Below, in pieces: positions 41,701-52,400 of a stretch of 64,000 bases of DNA. The stretch covers positions 1,023,995 to 1,087,994 of the forward strand of contig CM074807.1 of NCBI GenBank assembly GCA_037447605.1, written 5' to 3'. Source of the stretch: Zygnema circumcarinatum. Its lineage: Eukaryota; Streptophyta; Zygnematophyceae; Zygnematales; Zygnemataceae. The translations under genes and the position numbers were made by a program. The notes under the pieces are model-generated. The model saw only the letters and a program-made list of their open reading frames with translations. It was not told the DNA's origin and searched no databases. How positions within the stretch are numbered: position 1 is the stretch's first letter; every line of letters begins with the position of its first letter.

Positions 41701-43591
41701 CATCGTTGTGACTAAAAGAAATATTCCCCAGCTAAAAACAGTTGAAACTAAGTCAACGCAAGAACTAAGTGACCTGCTCCAGCACTCCCAGTGCATGACT
41801 CTGCTTTCGTGAACAAGTAAAACCCACATTTCTACACAAAAACTTCCCAGAAACTCGCTGAAGAATACTAAATGGAACACTATTTTTTTCAACGCACAAG
41901 AGGCACATGATATTGCAAAGAAACTGTGAGGGTTACCTTTGGTCAATCCTGCATGTTAAGGTCTGGCTGATGAGAGTCCGAAGGTCTTCGGTTGACATCT
42001 TGCTCCGTGCGTAACCAAAAATGGTGAAGTGCTGTATGGCGAGAAAGGAAAGAAGGGAGTCGTATAAAAGAACCTCAGACTCAACCATTGTACTTTACTT
42101 TAACATATCTGACTGAAACAGCATCGACATCTCCATACAAATCTTATGTTATACACTAACGTCATAGTTTATCGTGCTAGAAAACAGCTGATCCTTCTGT
42201 CAGCAAAACATATATTTTTCTACTTCCACACAGTTAACAGCAGAACTCCAAGAGGCCTCAAGTGCTCAAGGTTTTTTAGAGAGAAAAAAGATATAATAAA
42301 AAACGGAATAAAGGCAAAGAAACAGAAGCTGAATACTCCAACTCCAAGAAAAAAAAGAGCCACAACATATCAACATGATGATAGCACATATGTGTGCTAT
42401 CATGTGCTATGTCATATATGTGGGTTAACATGAATCATTCCACGCGAAACTGAGGAATTTGAAAAACCAGGCAATGCAGCTGGGCGAAAGTTATCCTTCA
42501 GGTCTTCTTTGCAGGACTCACCTTGGGAAGGCAGCCCTCATAATATAAAGCAAAGAGTGCAGGGAAAATCTTTTTCTTGGCAAGGTCTCCAGAGGCTCCC
42601 ACCACCGTTATGCTGACGGTGGTGGGCGGCTCAAGATCGCTGCTCCGCACGAGCTCATTAAACTGCTCATTTGCTTCCAACTGCTTGCTGACGTCCGCCA
42701 CGACCTTAGGAGAGCCCTTGGCCTTTGGCTGCTTGTCTGCATACGAAACACGTCATCAAGTGACTGCTCAGCATAAGCGAAGACACAGATCAGAGTTCAG
42801 AAATCGTCCAAGTCTCAAGGAGTTGAGCAAATAATTGGAACTTGAACCAACTCTTGTCCTATCATGAAAAACGTGACACTGGGAGGCCTTAAATACTGTT
42901 CCAAAGGACCAGTCAGCTCGCTCGAAGGACTTGGCAGCAGGAAGAGAACGACGACCTGAAGAGAGGGGGACTGCCGACCTCAAAGCCACCAAAGAGCAGA
43001 CCTCCAACAGCCATGTCACATCCATACGGAGACGTTTTAACAGCGAAATGGCAGGAAAGAAAGAAAAGATACCAGCACCACCTGGCCGGGGCATCCAAAA
43101 ACCCCTTTAAGGAACAGCATTGTTCTTTCCGGTCATGAACTCATTCACAACATCGGTTCGAAATACTTCAACAAAAAGTGAGTCCAAAAACCGTGGAAGG
43201 CCACAGCATTCCCCGCAAAAAAGCTTCCAGCTGTTCAAGCCTTCTGCTTCAGAACAATCTTCGATAGTATTTAGCGGGGACTCGTGCTAATGTATTCGTC
43301 TATTTTTCTATTTTTCGACTTACCATCAGTTACAGTGGCAGATTCTGTCACTGAAGCAGCCTTGACAGCAGTGGACTTGGTATTCCCATTCATATTTGCC
43401 CTCACGCGCTTGGAAACCTTCTGAGAGGGCAAGATCTTGCCACTCTCAGAAACAGACTTCGACTTTCTGCATGGAAGCCCCACATACTGCTGCTGCACTG
43501 GAGCCACCACAGCCTGCGCTGCGCCATGCTCCACCTCATGGAGCTGTAACCTCAAGCCTGACGCTCCAGGCTGAACAAAAACCAACGCCAT
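38771..43591 (-). CDS. G6PD: Glucose-6-phosphate dehydrogenase, plastid type
   Basis: Ten exons join in phase: 43591-43324, 42736-42522, 42031-41937, 41598-41484, 41084-40879, 40465-40316, 40192-40072, 39919-39687, 39447-39247, 39029-38771; 620 aa. It oxidises glucose 6-phosphate with NADP+, the entry step of the oxidative pentose phosphate pathway. Seen: [20 protein letters not shown] (NADP fold), [19 protein letters not shown] (active site), [17 protein letters not shown], and C-terminal [20 protein letters not shown]. The first ~100 residues are Ser/Lys/Val-rich with few acids, as in a plastid transit peptide. LTC(188)RIDQRENC(196) has the 8-residue-spaced cysteine pair that thioredoxin reduces in plastid G6PDHs, so light should switch it off. 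The frame is open upstream of 43591, but that part is (CT)n-driven leader. Confidence 0.96.
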
Positions 43592-43663
43592 CTCTCTCCC
43601 TCTCTCGCCTCTCCTCCACTCCCTCTCCCTCTCTCCCCCTCTCTCCCACTCTCTCCTTTTCTG

Positions 43664-43700
<37 letters not shown>

Positions 43701-44032
43701 CCACACGAGCAGCTAGACGTTAAGAGTGCAGCGGGGGGCACGGGCCGGGGCTGTCGGAGGCGCCTCGTGGGCGCGTGAGGGGGGGCGGCGGCGTCTCTTG
43801 GCGCGGGGGGCGGCCAATGCCGCGACCGCGCCCCAAAATATCTCCCAAAAGCAGTGTGAACACGCGCCGCCTCGATCCGGATCGCTCGCTTTTCACTTCT
43901 GTACGGCAGTGAAGCACGCGGGGTACGGAAAGGCGGAGCCGGTGTACGAAATCTTAGGTTAGTACGGTATGTACGATTCGTACATATTTGGATGTACGGT
44001 AAATATTTTTGTACGAAAGATGTATGGGCAGC

Positions 44033-45104
44033 AGGCCTCTTCAAATAGGGGAGATCCCCTAAATATCGTAAATAGCTTATTTATGTAAGATTTTGAGATT
44101 AGTTTACGTGATTTCAACTTAAATACCACACAAGCCCCAAAAAAGCATTTTTTTGGTTAAAAACAAAAAGGAAATGAATTGCATTTGCAGCCACGATAGC
44201 AATGATGTATATGAACTTTACTTGTTGGTATAACAACACGGTTTTAGAAACTGGTGCAACCTTTTCGACTCTTATAGATTGGTAAATTTTACCAATCAAT
44301 TAGAACAACTGTGCATTTGGCAATCACAACATATAGTTGCTTATTCAAAAACCCAATTGCACTGAAACTTTGTAGATCCAATCCTAAGCTCTCTATTTCC
44401 TTTTCCATCCATCATTAATTACTCCAAGTATCACTTTAGAATCCATCATAGTCTTGAAATTTCCTCACAAAAACTCTATTCCAAATCATAACCTCTGAAA
44501 TTCTAGGTGTAGTCACAAAAGAAAAACTGAAATAGGAACTAAAATTAGAAATGAAATGAAAAATGGTCTCACTCCCTTAGGAGTTTTAGGCTGATCAAGA
44601 CAGCTATAGAAGTGATGCAAACTACTCAAAGAGACCCTCGAAGAGTGGTCAAACTATCAAACTGTTTGCAGTGAAGAATGCCTTCCAATAGGGGGTGTCA
44701 GACTTAAAAAATTTCAGTACGCGTGTTCGTAAGTTTAACATCAGAACGAGTACTCCAGTATAATCGCGATCCTCCTGCGGCGGAGTACTTTCGTAACCTT
44801 TTTTTTCGTAACGCTTTTCGTAAGATTTTGTTAAGTCTGACACCCCCTAATGAAAAGTCTGTCAACCTCTTTCGAAACTCGTCTTTCTCCCATCCAATTA
44901 CTGAAAAATCAGACTCGACGGTAGCAGTGTTGGGAAATGATGAAGCAAGGTCTCCACAAAATTCTCGTCCGTACGTGCACGGTTTCGTCCGTACAGTCCA
45001 TATTTACGTGTTTTTACAAAACCAAGTTAGGGGACAGTCCCCTATCTTAAGCCGAAATCCCCTATTTGAAGAGGCCTGATGGGCAGGCCTCTACAAATAA
45101 GGGA
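44033..45104. mobile_element. Foldback-like non-autonomous element (putative)
   Basis: A perfect 20-bp inverted repeat, AGGCCTCTTCAAATAGGGGA, occurs at 44033-44052 and inverted at 45058-45077. The similarity continues as ggggaNNtcccctaa on both sides (44049-44061; 45027-45044 inverted). At the right end the arm is itself palindromic: a second, forward copy with two mismatches is at 45085-45104. The interior is AT-rich, about 1 kb, with no coding frame. Confidence 0.6.
44691..44847. mobile_element. Nested 157-bp MITE with perfect TIRs
   Basis: The ends are GGGGGTGTCAGACTTAA and its exact inverse TTAAGTCTGACACCCCC, each flanked by TA, which fits a TA target-site duplication as in Tc1/mariner-type (Stowaway-like) MITEs. 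It lies inside the larger element, so it inserted later. Confidence 0.8.
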
Positions 45105-45261
45105 ATTTCTTAATGACGTATAAAAAGGGAAAATAAGTGAAATATCGAGATTTTTTTCTACGGGATTTTTAAGGGATATGGGGGTTGCGTTGAGCGTTGA
45201 GCCGTTGAGGCGTAGCTTTCAACTCCAAGCTTTTTTCTTTGGTCTTTAGGTCCTTTGCGCT

Positions 45262-45345
45262 CAGTTCCTCGTGGTTCCCCATGATGCTGCTGATGTCCAT
45301 GTACATTTGATGGCATCACCGCCATCGTGAGATCAATGCCACATC
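45262..45345 (+). repeat. Dispersed repeat, copy 4 (full-length reference copy)
   Basis: This is the longest copy of the family also seen at 24767, 30626, 37221 (weak) and 37773: cagttcctcgtggttcccca, then tgctgatgtccatgtacatt, then gccatcgtgagatcaatgcc. All copies share one orientation. I see no poly-A tail, no tRNA-like box and no inverted ends. Confidence 0.85.
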
Positions 45346-45927
45346 CAAAAAGTCACGATCCCATATAGCACACCCCAACAACTTAATATCAATCAAATTT
45401 CAGATACGGATGCTGCACATAATTGTTCGTTCAAAAACAATAAAAATATTTCACACTAGGTCTAGATTTCTCCTTGCTGCCAACTTTTTGTTCTCGCCCA
45501 AAAAAGATGCAGAAACAACACACACAAGAAAACAGAAAGCTTGTTGACGTGATTGTACTTCCCGTAAACAGTGATCGTCTATTTTTTGTACGATCATGTC
45601 ATTTCCGACAATCCCTTATTCTTCCCTTAAACCACAAATATGGGATGGCGAAGAATCGTCTTACGGGATTTAAGGGATTCCGTACACGGATTCCCTTAAT
45701 TGTGGAGGGCTGTGTATGGGGAAAAGTTTGGAGGTGACAGATGGGGGAGGTGAAGGAAGCCATGGTGGGGAGGGCTTGGTGAGGGAGGGGAACAGGGGGA
45801 CGGCCATGGCTGCGTGCCGCGCAAGGATTTTGTAGGAACAACGGTTGCGTATTTCTTCAGGGTTAGGATTTGTTGATTTTTTCGGGAGGAGGTTCTGATT
45901 TTTTGGAGCGCAGATTGGGGAAGTGTA

Positions 45928-48813
45928 ATGGCTTCTTCAGTAGCTTCGAAAGGGCAGGTATGGAAGCTGTCCCCAGTCCGGCAGAGTACATGTAAGGATA
46001 TTGAATGGCGATCCTTGGACTTTGATGACAGACGATGCGACAAACATGCTTAAATTGTAAAACTGCAATCGTTCTCTCGCATGTGAAGCAACGGACGTAT
46101 TCATGCAAGAGCTGGCAGATGGAAATATTGGTGACGACATAGCTAACCACAGGAAAACATTCATTTGTCGAGGACTTAGCAGCAATACAGGAAGCTGTGT
46201 AGCTCAGGCTCTTGTATTTCTTAAGGGATTCTGGGACTTCTTGCAAGACTGTGTTCTCATACAAGTCAATATGAAAAGAAATTACGATGTAGAGCGCGTT
46301 GAATTTGATATGCAGCCTCGCTTGTGGTTTTCTGTGCTGACGGGTGGCAGACTGATCTGATGGACTGTATTGAGTGGCGGTCGGTGGAGTGCTTAAATGA
46401 AAATCCTAATCACACGTACACTAACGCCATCAAGCAGGTGGCGTATTCTTTCCATGGTCTCCTTTCACGTCCTTCACTTGACATTAATTCAGTTAAAACG
46501 GCTTGTGCAGTTTCGGTTGGATTCAACCAGATATTTTCCTTGCTTGCTGTGCCTTTTTTCAAAATAAAGGACCATCAGATACGTTTGTGTAATTGAGCAA
46601 CTGAGATGGCTGGTTTATTTTCGGATTCTCTTAAGCGAGTCACCGCACTACTGTCGCTCCAGGAATACTTGCAATCTGCTCTACGTTGTTACTGCAGTCT
46701 GCCTCATCGTTCATGCGTTATGGAAAACCTTAAAGAGCAAATTGTTCATGGCCAGCTCAGCTAACCTATCAACAGCTCTTTGGATAGGGTATTAGCGTCT
46801 GATTATGTGGCACCTTGTCTCCAGGGTTACAGGGAGGATGACGGCATCTTCCTCGAATCTGATGACGATGAGCAGTTGTTGCTTTACATACCATTCAATC
46901 AGGTTGTGAAGTTGCATTCGCTCATTATCAAGGGGCCTGCAGATCAAGGTGAGTTGAGGCATTGGTTGAAGTTACTTCGCTTAATATTGTAGAAGGCATC
47001 CTCGTTGTTATGTGTAATAGATTTTCTCGAATGTGCAAGACATTGTATTGTTATGTCAGATTCCTCATTGCTTCAACTTCTGCTGGGAGAGTGCGTCTTT
47101 ACATTGTGATTAAGTGGAAGGGAAGGGATGCATTTTTGCCGTACATCCATAGTCGTGGCCCAACTGGGCCCGCAGTCGAAAAACTTGACTTTTTCTGGGT
47201 TGTCGATGGGACTCTCTTTTTTTCTCTCTCACTACCTTCGCCACTCGTCTTGGAGGAGCCTTGCGCTATTGTGCTCCTTACTGGCAAGCTCGTTTGTGCA
47301 AATACAGGGCCAAAGACTGTGAAACTTTATGCCAACAGAACGAGCATGGGGTTCAGGTGAGGAATCTTTGTCCTGAGTTCGCCAATGCATGTGTGAAGGG
47401 TCTAGGGTGAAGAAATAGGGTTTTACTCGTCTGCTCGTTGAAGCCAACTCTTGAGCAAATGCTTGATATTATTTGGGTTAGATGTGACTTCATTCCGCAG
47501 ATTAGCTGTGTCCGCTTACAAGGGGTGACAATCTTTTTTGCTGTCCGGTTTTACTCCGCTTCCCGATTCGTTTTCGGACAGTTGCTCGAAAAAGCATATA
47601 GTTTATCGTTTAATGCAGACTGCGGCTTGTTATCTATGATTTTGCAGTAATACATCAGACTTTCTTCCCAATGATACGCTTACCCTGTCTCCAGAACAAT
47701 TGGAGGTAAAACTGTACGGCTTGTGTTGTTTTCTCGTTTTCTGAGTCGATTACTTATGGGTGAACAACAAGTATGGGCAAGCTATCTCTTTGTACTGCAT
47801 GTTGTCTGTGCATATCGAAGTGAAACGTGCAACTTCAAAGTTCAATCGAGTACGAGTCGTGGATGAACGTGAACAATTTCCTTTTCTTAAAGCAGAGGGG
47901 TTTATGCATTGCGCTTTTGCTCGCTAGTTGGGCGTAGAATTGGCAGTAAGCCATGTCCCTGAATCGCTTCAAACCTTCTTTCTCCTGCCCATTGGCACAA
48001 GTGCAGTTCGATGATGCCCTTTTGTATGTCTGTGGATGGGTGAACTCCTGCAGGGCAAGACGGTGCCTTTGAAGTATGTAAAGTTTCAGAACGTAAGAAG
48101 GTGAGAGCCCATTCTGAGGAAGACACATCATCCTCATTGAAAGACATGCGAGGTGTTACACAGAAATGCGCTCTTATGGTTAAGAGTATTGAAATTGCAT
48201 GTGTCCGTTTCTTGTGAATGGGCTGGATCATTGATTTGCTTGCTGATAGCAAGTTGTGTATGCATATCATAGCATGATGTCATTTGTATGATGATATAGA
48301 TGGGATGCATGTAAGACTGCATCCGTCCATTGTACAGCCGACATGTCTTACAGCCTCTGGTGGTGTGGTGCAGCTTAACTGTCTTTGTGGAGGGAAATCA
48401 GGAGGGCGCTGAGGTCACGAGAATTCAGAAGCTAGCTTTTATCGGAACGACGTGAGATTTCTATACCACTTGAACACCGTGGCGGTTTGGCTTGTCGTAT
48501 TGTTGACAGCCTTTTATGTTGTGAAATTCAAGAACTGTTATGGAAACTGTTGAAGGAGGGAAAGCCGGATGTGTTTGAGTTAAGCGCTCCCCAGAACGGC
48601 TCATTCCTACTGATAGCTTCACTCTGTATTTGGAAATGCAAACTAATGGCATTCTACAAGCTGGCGTGGATGGGGATTGGAGGGTTAAATACACCCTTTC
48701 AGCTCTCTTTCGCATGGAGGCCTGATGAGCTTCCTTGCTCAATTTCACTTTTGTGTTGCTGCAGAGTGGAAACAACAAACATGAGCGAACTGAAGAAAGT
48801 GGATAGCCATTGA
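45928..48813 (+). CDS. PITH-domain protein
   Basis: Eight small exons join in phase: 45928-45957, 46351-46437, 46825-46948, 47308-47356, 47648-47705, 48054-48100, 48374-48451, 48765-48813; 173 aa. The whole protein is one PITH domain (the proteasome-interacting domain found C-terminal to thioredoxin in TXNL1). Seen: [97 protein letters not shown]. It has no thioredoxin domain and no CxxC, so it is the stand-alone plant form (like At3g04780), likely cytosolic. The average exon is only ~65 nt, and the first codes for just ten residues; both are easy for gene finders to miss. Confidence 0.95.
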
Positions 48814-49496
48814 AGTGTTCTTATGCCTGAACTGTGCTGCCGTTGCAAGCGAGCACAGAGAGGGGCATCCCGTGTTGGACGGGCCGTTCTCTGACAATGT
48901 CATTCTGAGCGCCTCCTTGTTATCTGGGTATGGTTTCAATAAGGCGACGATTAATTGTCACTATTTTTTTCAAAGGGGTTTGAAGAAGTATGCAAGAATG
49001 TCTCCTTTGACTGAGTCGAAGGTGCGAGTTGGTTCAAGTGTCTCACGAAAACGCGTGCTCACACTTGTGCAAGACTTATCTGAAGCTTTTCTTCATGTGC
49101 GGGTTCGTCTCGTTTTGCATCATGTCGTGCATGTATCAGGTTGAGCTTGGTTACTGAACGGATGACTAAACTATTACTGATTACAGTATGAGGGTATATG
49201 TCATTTGAGGGTTCTCCCTCAGAGAAGCACATTTTCAAGGTACAAGGCAGCCAGATTCGCGACGGGCGTTTGGGGTCGATCAATTTGCCGCCTAGAGTTT
49301 GGTCAGGTATTGGATCACCACGTGGTCAGCTGGACTAGTTTATCGCATTTGGAGGTGCGGAAGGTGAGGTGCGATTGATAAAAAACTGCTACCTATTCTC
49401 TGTTTAGTTCAAATAGTAACTGGACGCAGGCAGATTGCAGATTACAACATGGAACTCGCACAAACATTTGTCTCTGTTTTTTTCTGGTTTCTGATG
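48814..49496. other. Intergenic between convergent genes
   Basis: 3' flanks of the PITH (+) and F-box/LRR (-) genes. The frame 48815-49144 starts directly after the PITH stop, has no motif and is most likely untranslated. Confidence 0.5.
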
Positions 49497-52400
49497 CTAC
49501 CGAAATAAGCGAAGCAGTCTCTCCTGCAGCTCTGAGGGGAGGCCAGAGCCACCCAAAGCAACCGTCCGGGTCGCCAGCGCCTTCAACCTTCGGTCCTCTT
49601 CTCGAAGTCTACCAGAGAGGGCAATCCAAGGAATAACCTGCACGGCTCAATTAGAGAAAACATAAGCACTTCTGCAGAAGTCTGGGATTTACGGGGGTAC
49701 AAGATTCGTAGGGTTCTCACAACAGGGGCAGTGTTGATAGAACCCTAACCCTGGATAAAACCCTAAGCCTGGATAAAAAGTGAGAATTCAACTGTACCTC
49801 CACACGGCATCCGACCGCAAACCCTAACCCTGCCCATGAATGCTGGATGTAGGAAGCCTCAGTTTCAGATTGCGGGACATGGGTCGGAGCTCAGTTAGTA
49901 GGACAATAAGACAGAAAGAAGGGTGGACATAAGGAGAATGAAGAGCATGTTCAGAGGGGACCTAATGAGGATCTGCTTGAACAACGAAGTTGAACGGAAC
50001 GGGCTGATTGGATAGTTTCACTTCAAACCGTATGCTATGACTAATTCCAAGCATGTGACAGGCAGGTGCTCAGGATTTGAACATTTGCCATTAGCAACGG
50101 GCCTCTTCAGATGTGGTGAGGGCCTCCTCACCAATACGTTAAGTGCAGTGCAGTTTGAGAGCAAAAGGCGGCGCAGCAATGCTGACTGCAGGCGCAGTTC
50201 GGAGAGGGAGGTGCAGCCGCAGCAGTCCACCTCGTGTAGCTGATGCGAACGAAGCACCACTCTGCAAAACCCGCCAAAGCAAAAAAACTAAGAGGCCCGC
50301 GACAGCAGAAACACCTGAAACGAACAACACCAAGCAAGCAGAACAGATCGCACCAAGAAAAGCGTACCATATCTTGCAATTCTTAGGGTTGAAATACGGA
50401 ACAAAGAACAATTTGTAATACGGCGAAGGCAAAGTACCCCTCACGTTACCTTGACAGCCCTGCAATCCCTCTGGCTACGAACTTCTTCAGCTGTGGGGCA
50501 GCTATATCCACTTGCTGCACCCCTAGGCAGCCGCTGAGGTTGAGGTCTTCTAAGGCTGTCATCTTCTCAATATCAGAAAATGCTGATGGGGTCAGGGAGG
50601 AGCAGAGGAAGAGGTTCAGCTGACTCAGGCAAGCAGTCTCCTTCAAGTCAAGGACTTGGAGGGAGTTGCAGTGCGAAAGATTGAGACTTTTAAGGTTAGG
50701 GCATCGAAGGTGAAGGCTACTGAGGTTCAAACAGTGGGCGAGGTTAAGAGAGAGCAAAAGTGGGGCTTGCAGAGTAACGGAAGTAAGCTGCATGAAACAA
50801 CAGGGAAACACAGCAAAATTAAATGGTGAAAATTTGACAGACAAAAAGCTTACAGCTGAAAGAGCACGTCAATGAATCCGCTTTGTAAAAGGAAAGTAAA
50901 TGTGTTCTTGAATTACACAAGGTCCTCATACAATTCATTGACGGAATAACGCCCTGACCACTAGGCTTTTGACATATGGACTCCCCATACATTTTCGGAT
51001 ACCAATACTTTCTTGACCACATTCTCATGATCTCAAAGACTTCGGTTTCTGCCCCCGTTCATATCTTAAAAGAGACTGAATACATATGCCTCAACCATGC
51101 AGACTGGGAAACGTGACTACAATTTGACTTTCAACTCTGACTTCCACTTCTGCACATTTCACGAGAAATACATCGGCTTTTGACATCAAAGTATCCCCAT
51201 TTTTCTGCAAGAGCTTCCGATAGAAGTCCAATAGACACCTGGCTTGTAACCTAATACCTTCCGGACGCTACATAGCAGCAGAGAAAGCACACCTGTGAGC
51301 AGGAGGCGAAGGATGCCTTCTCTAGAATCGAAGAGTTTGACATTAAAAGCTTCACCCGTTTGAGGGAAGTCAGCTCATTTGCTACCAATACCCGCAGACG
51401 TGAAGATTGAGGAAGCCAAAGCCATGAATTTCCGAGAGACTTGCATCTTGAAACAATGAGTTCTTCAACTGTTCCACGGAGGAGGTTCTGAAAAGGGGAA
51501 AAGCATGACAATAAGAGCATACAAGCATCAGTCCAAACGGCATGACAGCCAATCAGGTGGCAACAGAGGAGCTACCTACTCTCTGTAGCCGTGAAAGACA
51601 TGAGTGCATCAGTTATTGTGCATAGTTTTACTGATTTGGTTTGCGTGGTTTGTGTACAAACCTGGACTCCTTTATCAAGTACACCTGCGCAACCACTCAG
51701 GTTGATAATCTTGATTCCAGCATTCCTTTCGATATGCAGAGTCTCTTGCTCCAAACAATCAACACCTGAAGATGAAGCTTTCAACTCTGTCAACTGGTTC
51801 AGTCTCCTTTCAAGTAATGGGGTACGCCCTACTTTCTCAGCGCTTCCAATGTATTCCACTTCTGCAGTCAACCCACTTATCCCTTCGCCAGTAGGAATGC
51901 AGCTAGATTTCTCATTTCCAGAACCTTCAGGATTTCCCTCCAAGTCCGAAGGAGCTTCATGACAAGGCGCTTCAGAATGAACAATGGAATCTGAATCCTC
52001 GAATGAAGCCCCTAACTCCTCAACTTCTCTGCTCAAATTTGAAGTTGGCTCGCATATGTCATCTGCATGCTCGACAGAGTCCCCTCTTGTCTCTAATGTG
52101 CTATCCCTTAATTCTCGACAGACACCAATTGGTGCAGTTTCTTGCAGACAACTGCCAGAAACTTCGTTCTCTTCCCCCAGATAAGGGCCCTGCCTGCTCC
52201 CTATTTTAGAAGCCTCTCCTCGCTCCCATTCTTCTCCTTGCTCCACTAATTCAGGTACAGCTCGACTTGCTCCATCAACTACAACAGGCTCCATCGCGAT
52301 CATGTTGGAAGGGGTAACCCCTGTTTCTTCAATGCCGCATTTGCCCTTTAACAATGCCCATCTATCCCTCTCATGGTTGGAGATATCTCTTGTCTGTTCG

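Larger units (their letters stand above)
43592..45927. other. Intergenic with nested inverted-repeat elements; divergent promoters
   Basis: 43600-43700 is a CT microsatellite in the G6PDH leader, and 43900-44020 is dense in GTAC words. 44033-45104 is a foldback-like element with a nested MITE, and 45262-45345 is a dispersed repeat copy. 45590-45700 has agggatt/aatccctt words similar to 45100-45190. The PITH gene promoter lies in the last few hundred bases. No gene is seen. Confidence 0.55.

Noticed and set aside
48815-49144. 109-codon frame directly after the PITH gene
   Set aside because: Not in frame with, nor spliced to, the PITH protein, which already has its conserved C-terminus; no motif found.
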